Shown one piece after another: positions 11,707 through 22,158 of a stretch of DNA of 64,000 bases (position 1 is its first letter; each line of letters opens with the position of its first letter). Origin of the DNA: Arthrinium phaeospermum (taxonomy: Eukaryota; Ascomycota; Sordariomycetes; Amphisphaeriales; Apiosporaceae); the NCBI GenBank assembly GCA_006503535.1, contig QYRS01000011.1, forward strand, positions 2,542,001 through 2,606,000, in the 5' to 3' direction. The translations under genes and the position numbers were made by a program. The notes under the pieces are model-generated. The model was not told the origin of the DNA. It searched no databases and worked only from the letters and a program-made list of their open reading frames with translations.

Positions 11707-14700
11707 ATGCCCGCAGGCCGATTGGCGTCCAAGGCACGATGGCTTCTACTGAGCGACGTCCATTTCAAGGTGCATGACCTGGACCGCGTGGTGCAGACGT
11801 CGCAGTGGATCGCCTCGCTGCCGCAGCGCTACAACATCCAACGGGCCATCATCTGCGGCGACCTCCTCACCTCGCGCACCACGCAGCCCACACACGTGCT
11901 GTCGGCCTGCTACCGCTTCCTGGGCCAATTGAGCGACCAGGTCCCCCACCTCAACGTCATTCTGGGCAACCATGACCTGGCCTACAAGCGCGAGTACACC
12001 ACGACCGCTCTGGATGCGCTGGACATGCGCCGGCTGTCCAACCACATCACCCTTCATTCCGCCGTGTCGCAGCAAGTCTGGGACGGGCGGCGCGTGCTCG
12101 TCTTGCCCTTCCGCGAGGATCAGCGCGAGCTTACCGCGGCAGTCGCCGGCCTGCCCGCCCAAGACGCGGCGGAGACGGTGGCGTTTGCCCACCTGGCCAT
12201 CCACAAGGCGGTCCTGCAGCGCTACGCCGTCGACCAAGTCACGGGGAGAGGAGACCCTGCCCGGCATACAAGGGGCTGACCGGGCCCGGCGAGTTCCGCA
12301 ACCTAGCTCGGACGTTTACGGGGCACTTCCACTCTCGTCAGACCATCGTGCAGTCGCCCCAAGACCAGCTTCCAGTCGAGGACGAAGCGGGTTGCCTGCC
12401 AGGCAGCGTGACGTATCTCGGCGCGCCTCTCCAGATGACGTGGGCCGACCTCTACGACACCCAGCGCGGCGTCACTCTGCTCGACCCGGAGACGCTGGAC
12501 CAGGAGCTGCTCGTCAATCCCCACGCCGTCGGGTTCGTCACGGCTGACCTGCACGATGTACTTCAGGACCGCGTCGACGCCGCCGCTGTTGCGGATAAAC
12601 ACGTAATGCTTTTGGGTGAGCGGACACAGGTGCAGCACGTCGTGGCTCGTGACAAGTTACTACTACTGGGAGCCCGCGGCGTGCGGAACTGGAATCCCAT
12701 TCGAGCCTCGCACCAGCAAGCCGGGGGCCCGATGATTCCTCACGGGCTAGGAGCCACTGCCTCTCCGGGAGATGCACGAGCCGAAGCACGAGCCGAAACG
12801 CGAGTCGATGTGCCACCCCCGAAAGATGACCCGACACCTCAGGAGACTCCCAGCGAAGAGTTCCAGCCCCTGGATTTTGCCCAACTTCTGGAAGCATACT
12901 CTGCCAACCTTCAACTGCCCAAACCGCTTGAGGACCGTCGCGCCGAGTTGATTCATGTTGGCCGCTGTCTGGTCAGAAAGGCATCTGGCCCGGAAAATGG
13001 TAACAGCAAGTTAAGCTATACTGATATTCTGGACGTGTCTCAGTCTGCCAGGGAGTCCCACAACGTGTCTTCTGTCCAGCACCGGGCTGAGCCTGGCATG
13101 TCTCGCATCTTCGTCGCTAGGCTGCACTCGCTTTCCCTCACCAACTTTCTGGGCGTGCGAGAAACGCTGGCGATCGACTTCCACGAGCTCCCGCACGCTC
13201 TCACCTTCATCACGGGCGCCAACGGTTCCGGCAAGAGCACACTCTTGGAAGCTATCGTCTGGTGCCAGTTTGGGCGCTGTGTCCGGGCCGGGCTGGCCGT
13301 CAACGACGTCGTGAATGACGCGACCGGCCGCGGGTGCGAGGTCACGCTGACGTTCGAGAACGGGTACAGCATCACCCGATATCGAAAGCACAAGGAACAC
13401 GGCAACCGGGTGGTGGTTTCGTTGCACGGCGTGCCCCAACTCCAGTACGAAAAGGGGGATGCCCGCTCAACACAAGAGGCGATCGAGGACCTCCTGGGAA
13501 CCGACTACGACACGTATGTGCGGACCGTCATCCTGGGACCGGAAAGTGCCGTGGGGTTTTTGAGCTCGACGGCGTTGCAGCGGCGGGACTTGATTGAGTC
13601 CATGCTGGGACTTGGCCGTCTGGAAGCCCAGAGGGACTTGACCCGGCAGATGATTCGGGAGATCGACTCGGAACAGGCCGAGTTGCAGACCAAGCAAAAG
13701 GGGCTGAAGCAGGTGATGGATCACATTGACGGCACGATCAAGACTTTGAAGGAAGAACATAGTAAAGCGTTACTTCAGATCGCCAAAATTACGCGGACCA
13801 TCGAAAAGGAACGAGCGGCTCGACTTGAGCAAGAGCCGCGAAGGGACCAAGAGCGAAGGATGCTGGCTAAGAACGAGGCAGACCCGGAAGAGGGCTTGTA
13901 CATTGAGGGAAAGCTACATGATCTCGAAGAGCACATCAAGGTTGTACGCCACCGTTTACACACCCTCAAGCCGACGATGCGAGAAACCGACATCGTCGTC
14001 TCTTTCCGCCGGGAAAGACTCGTCTATGGGCACGCCCGAGAAATAGCAGAGCGTCTACTCTCCGAGGCAAAAGCTGCCCTTGACAGTCACGAAACAGTCA
14101 TACCTAAGGCTGGCTGGTGGAGCTATGCCCTGGGCTCCGTTCGGAAATACTTACAACCCATTTTGGCGGGCATTCAGACGAGAGTGGACGGGGGTGCTCA
14201 ACACACGTCTTGGTCTCGGTTTGTCTCACACCTTGTCCAGTCCCTGTTGAAGCCGGTAATCGCACTGGAAAAGAGGCTGGGTATACTACAATGTCGCTCG
14301 TTGAACAACAACAAGGCCTTGGTTCAGTGGTGGGAGACCAGCCGACACTTGGTAGACAAAGTCTCCGACGCGGAACATCGTAGCGACGTGGCCAAAGTCA
14401 GGTGGAGAAAGGCGGCCAAGACGGTGGCAAAGCTATACGGCATCCCCAAGCGGCGTGTCCATCGGGCCGACCGCATCTCCAACGCCGATGTCCGGGTCTT
14501 TCGCGAGCGGTATGCTTCTTCTACCAACGCGCTCAACGATCTCACTACCAAGAAGGCAGACTGGGTCAAGAAACAAGTCAAGCACCAGCGGCAGCGGGAA
14601 GACGAGCTTCGACGAAAACGGGAGCAGGAGGCCGCGCAAGCCGCGTCCGATATGAGGTACGGAGCCATGTTGCAAGAACTGGAGCGGAGCCGGGAGAGCA

Positions 14701-15554
14701 AGCGGGAGGTGGCCGAAGTCTACAGCCAGCGGATCGCGGCCGAGCAGGCGTCCCGCGGCGATCTGGCTACTAAATACGCGACCCTGGGAGCGGCGGCCGA
14801 GAAGCGGGACCAGGCGCGCGAGCTCTTTGCCTTCTGGGACGCCGCCTTCAACAAGCCCCGGTCGTCCACCGCCACCGCCTCGTCTCAGGGCGCGGCGAAT
14901 GCGGCGACGACCATGACCAACTTCCGCGCGTACGTGCTCGAGCAGAGCCTGGGCGAGGTCAACACGGTGGCGACGGAGATACTGGCCAGCCTGTACCAGG
15001 ACACCCGGCACGCGCGCGACACGGCGGCGGGGATGCTGAAACACATCTTTGCCAGCACCCTTGGTGGTGATAACGAGGAATCCTCCGCTTCGTCTTCCTC
15101 CGACCACGACGACAACGACGAGAAACAGGAGAAGAAGAGCGGCAGCAGGAAGAAGAAGGAAGAAAGCACCGTACCCGCCTCTCGCCTCCTGGACAGCACC
15201 TCGCTCGGCGTCACCCCGGCCCTCGCCTACGCCAAACGCAGCGGCGGGGAGCGCAAGCGCATCGACCTCGCCCTCTTCTTCGCGCTGGCCCTCGTGGGCC
15301 AGGGCCGCGGCGCCCACCGCGCGCGCTACCTGCTGGTCGACGAGGTCTTCGACAGCCTCGACCCCGCGGGGCAGGCGGCCGTCGCGCGCTGGTGCCGCTA
15401 CCTGCTCGGTCGCGTCGACTTCGTGGCCGTCGTCACGCACAGCGAGATATTACCCAAGCTCGCCGGCGGGGAGGGGGACGACGGGGCGCCGGGGCTGGTG
15501 GTGTGGCGGGCGCGGATGGGGGAGGGGGGGACGGTGTTGGAGAGGGATCAATAG
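11707..15554 (+). CDS. SbcD-SbcC-like fused nuclease/ATPase (Mre11-Rad50 superfamily)
   Basis: Predicted to bind and cut DNA ends or hairpins in an ATP-dependent way, as bacterial SbcCD does. The N-terminal metallophosphoesterase shows SDVHF (D17, H19), CGDLL (D52), LGNHD (88-90), AHLAIH (H162) and GHFH after the frame break. A SbcD-like cap domain follows (LGAPLQMTWADL, then VNPHAVGF). A Pro/Ala/Glu-rich linker (about 12740-12860) leads to the ABC ATPase half: Walker A GANGSGKST at about 13214, coiled coils, signature RSGGERKRIDLALFF at about 15238, Walker B YLLVDEVFDSLD and the H-loop VVTHSE. It has no intron. The frame changes once between about 12238 and 12266. One extra G in the run at 12243-12246 restores one 1282-aa reading frame. 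The upstream stop at 11683 fixes ATG 11707. No CxxC zinc hook is visible. It is distinct from nuclear Mre11 and Rad50, which are separate genes. Confidence 0.82.
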
Positions 15555-15776
15555 ATAGTTGTACACACAATACACGTGGGCAAGAGGTCTTGGGATCTCT
15601 TCTTGTATTGTACTACCTCTGAATTGCTGCCGTACGTACCTACATGGCCTGGTCCGGCCTCCAACCTACCTGGGTATCATCCAATGAAATCCGCACCGTT
15701 AACGCCGACAACTGCAATCTAGTAATAGAATCTCAATTCCATTCATTTTCCCACGCCCTTACTTGGACTAACGCGC

Positions 15777-16490
15777 TTAAGACGGACACATCACGGCCAT
15801 GATCCGATGCCGCAGCGGCGCATGCCGGAACCGGTCGCGCATCGTCTCGAGCTGCAGGTACAGCAGCGCGTGAAACAGGGCCCACCAGGCGTCCTCGGGC
15901 TTGGCGTCCCGGACCCAGTGGACCAGCTGCGAGCGCGAGCCGGCGGCGGCGCCCGACGCGGGGTCGCGGCGCTCGTGCGTGGTGGCCAGCACGCGGGCCA
16001 CGAAGCGGGCGTAGTGGTAGTTGACGTCCCAGCCGCCCAACGTGTGCAGGTCCGGGTACTCGGGCCGCGTCCACACCTCGACCACGCCCTTTTCCAGCGG
16101 CGGGGGCGAGGCGGTCGAGGTGGTGGGCCGCAGCAGGTGCCACACGAGCCGCCACTCGGGCAGGGGCGCCTTCAGGCCCTCGGGGTCGAGGTACTTGGCC
16201 TCGAAGGCGGCGACGCCCGCCCGGAAGCCGCGGTGCTGGAAGAGGTTGGCGGCGCGCTTGGTCGCCAGGAGACCCTTGCCCAGGCCCAGCAGCGGGGCCA
16301 GCTCGGCCGCCACCTTGTCGTGGTCGGGGAGCCGCTTCTTGGCGATCTTGCGGACTTTGTCCGCCGTGTGGTCCGGCAGGTCCTTGTTGGGGCGAAGGAT
16401 TCTGCCGTTTCTGGGCGGGGGAGGGCGGCGGCGGTCAGAGGCCTCGTTGCTCGAGGTCGAGGGCGTCATCGTCCTGTCCGAACTTGCCAT
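15777..16490 (-). CDS. Uncharacterised protein, 237 aa
   Basis: A single intact open frame with strongly GC-biased third positions and a plausible start context. I do not recognise the family. The first ~35 residues are Ser/Thr/Pro/Arg-rich and probably disordered. The rest is a mixed, mostly helical domain rich in Trp, His and Arg (for example GWDVNYHYARFVARVL and DAWWALFHALLYLQLETM). No signal peptide or membrane span was seen. The antisense frame of similar length is a composition shadow. It converges on the SbcD-SbcC gene, 222 nt away. Confidence 0.6.
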   Translation of the reverse strand: MASSDRTMTPSTSSNEASDRRRPPPPRNGRILRPNKDLPDHTADKVRKIAKKRLPDHDKVAAELAPLLGLGKGLLATKRAANLFQHRGFRAGVAAFEAKYLDPEGLKAPLPEWRLVWHLLRPTTSTASPPPLEKGVVEVWTRPEYPDLHTLGGWDVNYHYARFVARVLATTHERRDPASGAAAGSRSQLVHWVRDAKPEDAWWALFHALLYLQLETMRDRFRHAPLRHRIMAVMCPS

Positions 16491-17170
16491 AGTGACTTGT
16501 GATAAGTGGTTGTGACAAATTTAGACAGCGAGATAGAGAGAGAGAATCTTGGGATCAGGGGCCTCTGGTGGTGTGATGCATATTTCTGGCGCATGGGCCT
16601 TCGGCATCGACGTGTTTTATACTCTCGCCAGTGCAGTTCCTTTCGACAGCCAGAGAACAAAGCCATGGTATCGCTATCGAAGAAAGTCTTTGTCTCGTCC
16701 TTGCATAGAATCTTCTCTCTTTCTCTAACAATGTTCATTGTGTTGGATACAGAACAATGGCGGCAAAGAACAACAGGTCCTTTGTGTCACCTGTGGCTAA
16801 GAATAGAAACAGCCACTCGCTGTGGATCTGTCGTTTCGCGTGCCGAGGAGCATCCCCGAGGCCCCGAGACTCCCGTCGAGCCAAGCAGAAAACAACCAGC
16901 AGGCTCGTGGGGAGAACAGTCTAGCACAGAGCTGGTACTTGCCATTAATCAATGCCGTCACTTATTCTTCGTCTTTGTTTCCTTGTCAAGGTTATCAATG
17001 GGAGGCACTATCACTGAACTGGTAATAGCAAGATTTGAATAAAGAGTATGTTACGTAGACTGAAGCAAGATTGGTTCAATCTGGGGTCTCAATATATACA
17101 AAACTCCGAGACACTAAACGACAACTTTTTGACCCGTGCTTCGAGCCAACGGCAGCAGCCCGATGTATCC
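16491..17170. other. Intergenic
   Basis: ORFs at 16466-16738 (-) and 16506-17042 (+) have no family features and no supporting intron structure. Nothing else is recognised. Confidence 0.5.
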
Positions 17171-18003
17171 TTAATCGAAGGAAGCCGCCATGGCGTCCTC
17201 CTCCTCTTGGGTGGTGTGGGCATCCTCGGCCTCGGCCTCGTCGTCGACGCGCTTGTTGTTCTTCTTCCCGGTATTGCCCTTGCCACCACCAGCACCTGCA
17301 CCGGCCTTGGCACCGCCAGCACCGGCACCACCCCCGGTATTGTTACCGGCACCACCGGCCGACTTACTCCCCGTCGTGGGCTGGAAGGACTGGGCCTGGG
17401 CGTTGACACCGACGGCCTGGAAGGCAGACGCCGTCAGCTTGGTGATACTCGGCAGGATGTTGGCGTTTCTGGGGTGAAGATTGTGGTTAGTGACAAGAAG
17501 AGCTGGAGTAGAGAGTTGAACACTCACCTGGCCGTCTCCATGGTCTTGACCTGCTGCTCCGTGTTGGCCTGGGAGGGGTTGTTCTGGATGGACTTGAGGC
17601 CGTCGAGGACGGTGGGGGTGAACTTGACAATGAGGGCGTTGGCGGCCGTGTTCTTGCCGGCGGCGAAGAGGACGGAGCGCTGGTTGTCCTCGTCCGTCTC
17701 GGCGTCGAAGCCCGCCTTGGCCAGCTTGGTCCGCTGCGCCGTGTTGGTCGTCGTGATGAGCGTGTTGAGCGAGTTGGACACGATCGACACGTCCCCGGCG
17801 AAGTTGTTGGCCGCCTGCTGCACCGCCGCCGCGCTGGGGGTACCACCGCCACCGCCGGCGGCACCCCCTTTGGCACCACCACCACCGTTGGCTTTGCCGC
17901 CTCTGTTCTGGCGGGCGGCGAGGCTGCCCGAGATGTCGACGGGCGCGCCGAGGGTGGAGGCCACCTGCAGCGCCAGGATGAGAGAAACGAGTAGACGAGC
18001 CAT
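17171..18003 (-). CDS. Small secreted protein with Gly/Ala-rich linkers
   Basis: Two exons (17528-18003, 17171-17468) join to 257 aa. The N-terminus is a clear signal peptide (MARLLVSLILALQVASTLGA). A Gly-rich low-complexity stretch (about residues 33-55) is followed by an Ala/Asn/Thr-rich helical core of roughly 120 residues with no cysteines. A second Gly/Ala repeat and an acidic, Glu-rich tail complete the protein. The core resembles the cysteine-free helical domains of some fungal wall-associated or hydrophobic-surface-binding secreted proteins, but I cannot name a family. A location at the cell surface or outside the cell is inferred from the signal peptide only. The low-complexity parts could make it length-polymorphic between isolates. 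Confidence 0.75.
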
Positions 18004-21000
18004 CTGTTTGGGAGTGATTGAATATGGCGTGATTCGTACAAGTGACGTGAGGTCCAAGAGCAAGAAGCTGGTTCGTGTAAATGAATGGAGAATAAGAAAC
18101 GAAAGAAAGATCACCGAGCTCCAGGCTGGGTAGGAGGCAGTTGAAGAAAGATCAGGCTGCGAGAAGAGAAAGGAACGTGAGGCATGTGTTGGTCCGATTT
18201 CCAAAGACGTTGGAGAGCTGGGACGGCGTCATGCTTTTATCCGCCGTCCCAGACCTGCAGGCACGGGACGAATTCAAAGTTGGATCGAAGATGGTCTGAT
18301 TTCTTGCCTAACACTGTCGAGAGATGCGCTGTTCCCCATTCGAGCCAGTGCGATCTGCGCTGTCAACGGACCAGTTCATTCAGCTGATTTGCTGCCGGGA
18401 TGTTGGTGCCTTCCCTCGAAGAGACGACGCCCGAGAACGGGCAACTCGTGTCGAAGCTGAAACTGTCCAATCGTATTCACACAAGAGCTGGCGATGAAAC
18501 GGGGCTATTGCCTTCCCCACCCCACCGATGATTGAAACCGCTAACCTAACGCGCCCTGATTCTCGCAGGGGGGGACTCCGTAACCAATTGATGCTGGCAG
18601 ATGCGATTCGCCCAAAGTCCGACTAGATCGACTCGCCAAGGGAACTCATGAGCGTAACCCTCGACCGAGCCTACCAAGCACTCCGCTAAGCACTCTGGGC
18701 GTCGTGGCCCCCCCTTCGGCACTTAGCACACCACTGTCACCCACCAGGACTTGCACCCAGTCACCTTCACCGAGCACCCAAGATTACGGCAGCCACCGTC
18801 CACGTAACGCGTCACGACGTCATTTCAAGTGTCAAACTGCAACGGGCCGCACCTTGTGGACAGCACCCAAGATGGCTTCAAAGGCAGATGGTAATCGAGA
18901 TGGACAAAGAATACGCGCCCAGATGCAAAGCGCCCGTCGTGGTGCGCCGTCTTTTGTTTGCCCATGACTTGGGCTGGGAAACTGTCCTGAGACACAGCCC
19001 AGGGGAGGTGGTTCGATGCGACGAGGGGTTATGCCTGATTTCTCTGCGCGAGTTGCGACGAGACGACCGCTCCGTCGATCATTGCCCTCGGGGCGCGCCT
19101 GGCCAAGTCAGTCCGTCCATGTGCATTGCCCTGCCAGTATTACCTGGCTGCCAAAGACGAAAATACCACATCGCTAGGAACCTCAGTCCTGCGTCGTCTC
19201 CGCGGGCCATTCGGATTCCGGGGTTGCCAAGAGCACGCAGTCCCGAGAAACGAGGGGCTGAGGGGCTGGAGGGGCTGGAGGGGCCGTTCCAGCTTGGCGT
19301 TCTGTGTTTTAAGAACATTCCCAACCCACCGGGTCGCCGCCTGTCACTTTTCTCCGCCAGCCCTTCGAATAGCCAGGTAGGTGGCTCAATCGACATCGGC
19401 ATGCTTTGCATACGTACAGTACTTAGGTGAGCTGCCACCCGTTTTTGGGCAAATTCCGCGACCTTGTTCTAGACTGGGCGCTATTCGCCGATCACACAGA
19501 ACACCTGGGCAGGTCACACACCTGCAATCTTGCAACCCCGGCCCGTGTATCCTGGTTACTCGCTCGTGCCTGCATTCGGACACGGCTCCGTCCAATTCTG
19601 GCTGCGACTACATACTCCTGCGCATTTGCTCGGGCACTGCTATTGCGGCAGTTCTCATTGGTGGCCTTCCCCGTGAAACCATTTGCGATGGCACTGAGTC
19701 GCTACCGAAGATTCTGCTCTCTTCCGACTAAGCTTGGGAGGGAAGTGAGGGTGTCCAGGGGTAAGGGTAGCTACCTCGGAGGTGACGTCCACCGCATTGA
19801 TTCGTACGAGAAGTAATTACTGCAAGGCTGTCGCCAAACTTGAAGGGTGTCTACATTGATATCGCCGTGGAAGCCCGGTCACCAACCAAAGAAGCATTGT
19901 AGTAACGGGGCCAAGAATGGCTGCTGGACGTGTGTAGTGAGACGGGTCAAGTTGGCTGCCGGCTTGGCGTCGGCCGCCCACGCGATTGGCTGCTCAAAAC
20001 GCCCCCATCAGAGTATCGAGGAGATCACAGGCTATGTTGATGAGCTCGCGCATGCAGTCGAAAAGAGTGCTGGCGTGAAACTAACTACACCAAGCCCTTG
20101 GTTCTGGGGTTCTGTTTCACTAGTTCTACTGTATCTGACAGACGATCAAGTGCGTTGCTAGCGGTAGTCAGGCGGGTCTCCTGGCTCTTCCGCTAGGTTG
20201 CCCTATTAGTGACTAAAGAGCCAACGAAGAGAGTTTGGGTAGACGGGTAGACGGAGTGGACGGGGTGGTATCCCAGAAACTGGCTGTGAGCTCCGGTAGT
20301 GTTGTGCCATTGTGGACCCGCGGATGGCAGCACGCCTGGACTAGATGTAACGACATTCAAGTACAGCCTACCCGGATAGATTTATTGGAGGTTACTACCT
20401 TGGCTACTCGACGTACGAACGGTCCACCACTACATACGCACATTGTGGTGGTGCCGCAAGAGTGCCGACAAGGCAATACGAATAGGAGGGTGGCTTACAA
20501 GATCTCTTAGTTATCAGATACGTTTTATTCTCGCTGGAAATCAGTCTGACCGTTGCTATACCATACTTTTGCAACATGTGTACTAGGATTGAAGTGTACT
20601 TGATACAAATAGGATACTAATCACCCAGGAGGACCCTGTGAGTAGGGTTGACACCAAGGCGTTGATATCTCACTATACTGCTCGAGACTTCCCATCGGTC
20701 CAACAATCCTCATTCTCGCCAGCAAACCTTTTACGTTACAGTGTTGCTGAACGGCCTTTTCTAGTTACCAAGTGGTGGTCTGGCCAGCGGCCAACCCGAT
20801 TCAAGCTATCAAGACCAGGCATCGGGAATCTACATGTTCCAACAGCCGGAAGATCCTATGCGCCGTCGTATTTCCCAGAGCTGTACCATGTAGATGAGCA
20901 GGTCACCCTTACATCAGGCTGTGACTTGCTCCCAAATACCGGTTCTGCCAAGGTTGTCCCCCATTTCGGGTACAACACCGGCTCCGGGACGCAGTAGACA

Positions 21001-22158
21001 GTGCCGCCGCAAGATGCCACTGCTACATCACCAGTCGGAGCGAGCCGGAGCCCCCTCAATGCCAATGCCCAGCTGTCACCTATTCCAACAAAGCATTGTA
21101 TCTTCCCATCCAGAAAACGAGGTCACAGGACGTAGTGGTGTTGGAAAGTTCCCGGGCTGGTCTCTACACCTCGGCTGGGGCCGTTGGGGTCGACCCCTGG
21201 CGGCGTTGATATAAACTTCCAAGACATAATACTTGCATAGACCGAGCGCGTATGTAGGCGAGTGCGACCCCGAATGGAGACGAGGGAATGAGTTTCAGGC
21301 CTATCAGAATTTTCAACATTCCTCTAAGCATCTCTCGCAGTTTGATCTGCGGTGCCGAACATGCCGTAAAGAAGAATACTACATACCTCGAGCCAAGCCA
21401 CCAAGAAAAAGAGGGGACTATCTTCGCCATATCAAAAAAAAAAAAACACGGTTCGTCCAAAGTCCTTTGGCCTTGGAGGGCTATTTGGTCCCTTGCTCTA
21501 GCGCCCCGTGCCTCGGAACTTGCCAGGGTGCCAAGAGATGAGACCCCGCGGGAGGTCTCCACGAAACCGCCAAGGGGGTGACATGGGGGACCCCTGTAGA
21601 AAGCAATCTGATCGCCCTCGAGCACTGTCTCGACCGATCTACTAATATGCAGCTCAGCGACCGGACACGGCGATTTCCGTCCTCGACCAGGCCTGATCAC
21701 CATCCAAAATTCTGCCGGACTGATAGTCCAGATGTTGCAGGCCGGTGTTCAAGATTGCTGGACGACTGTCTGGTCGTGACGGACGAGGCTCTGCAAAAAC
21801 CAGCACCACAAGTCAGCAGCGACACGGCACACGACTCTGCCTTGGCCACATGGCGAGTCGCAATGCTGCGCTACTGCATACACCACGCCACATGCACATG
21901 AGCCATATACCCGGTTGCGCCTAATGAAAGGGTGCTGCCAAGGCCGGCAAACCGAACTCTATTCCGCTGCCGCCAGCAAAAACACCAAGTGATCTTACAG
22001 AATCATGCGAGCAATGATTCAGGGGTAACACGACTTTTACACACTTAAAACGCCATGCAAAGCCCAATTGCCCAAAACATGTTTTTCCTTTCCCTCCCCA
22101 ATCCTCTGCTCGCTGATCGAAGCCGACTGTACCACCCCTCGTTTACCTCGTCGTCGCA
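18004..22158. other. Gene-poor region, about 4.1 kb
   Basis: No intact gene can be supported. The many short ORFs do not chain into exons. The only protein-like pieces are a possible zinc-cluster relic at 19847-20161 and an unassigned 119-codon open frame at 20638-20997. A run of about 13 A lies near 21427-21440. The segment could hold decayed genes or untranslated regulatory sequence upstream of the esterase. Confidence 0.5.
19847..20161 (+). pseudogene. Possible Zn2Cys6 transcription-factor relic
   Basis: The frame contains KNGCWTC followed by VVRRVK, close to the first half of a fungal zinc binuclear cluster (NGCWTCRRRKVKC). The expected remaining four cysteines at their proper spacing are absent, with LAAGLASAAHAIGCS in their place. 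The frame ends soon after. It looks like a decayed DNA-binding domain, but the matching part is only about 13 residues and could be chance. Confidence 0.3.

Noticed and set aside
11707..12279. Treating the SbcD-like frame ending at 12279 as a complete short nuclease gene
   Set aside because: It lacks the GHFH motif, which lies just beyond in the next frame, continuous with the cap domain and the SbcC-like half.
14433..15440. 335-codon minus-strand frame across the ATPase half of the SbcD-SbcC gene
   Set aside because: Antisense shadow; the plus strand carries the ABC signature and Walker B motifs.
20638..20997. 119-codon open frame with protein-like composition
   Set aside because: No recognised motif, no clear start and no flanking exons. 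Noted only as part of the gene-poor region.
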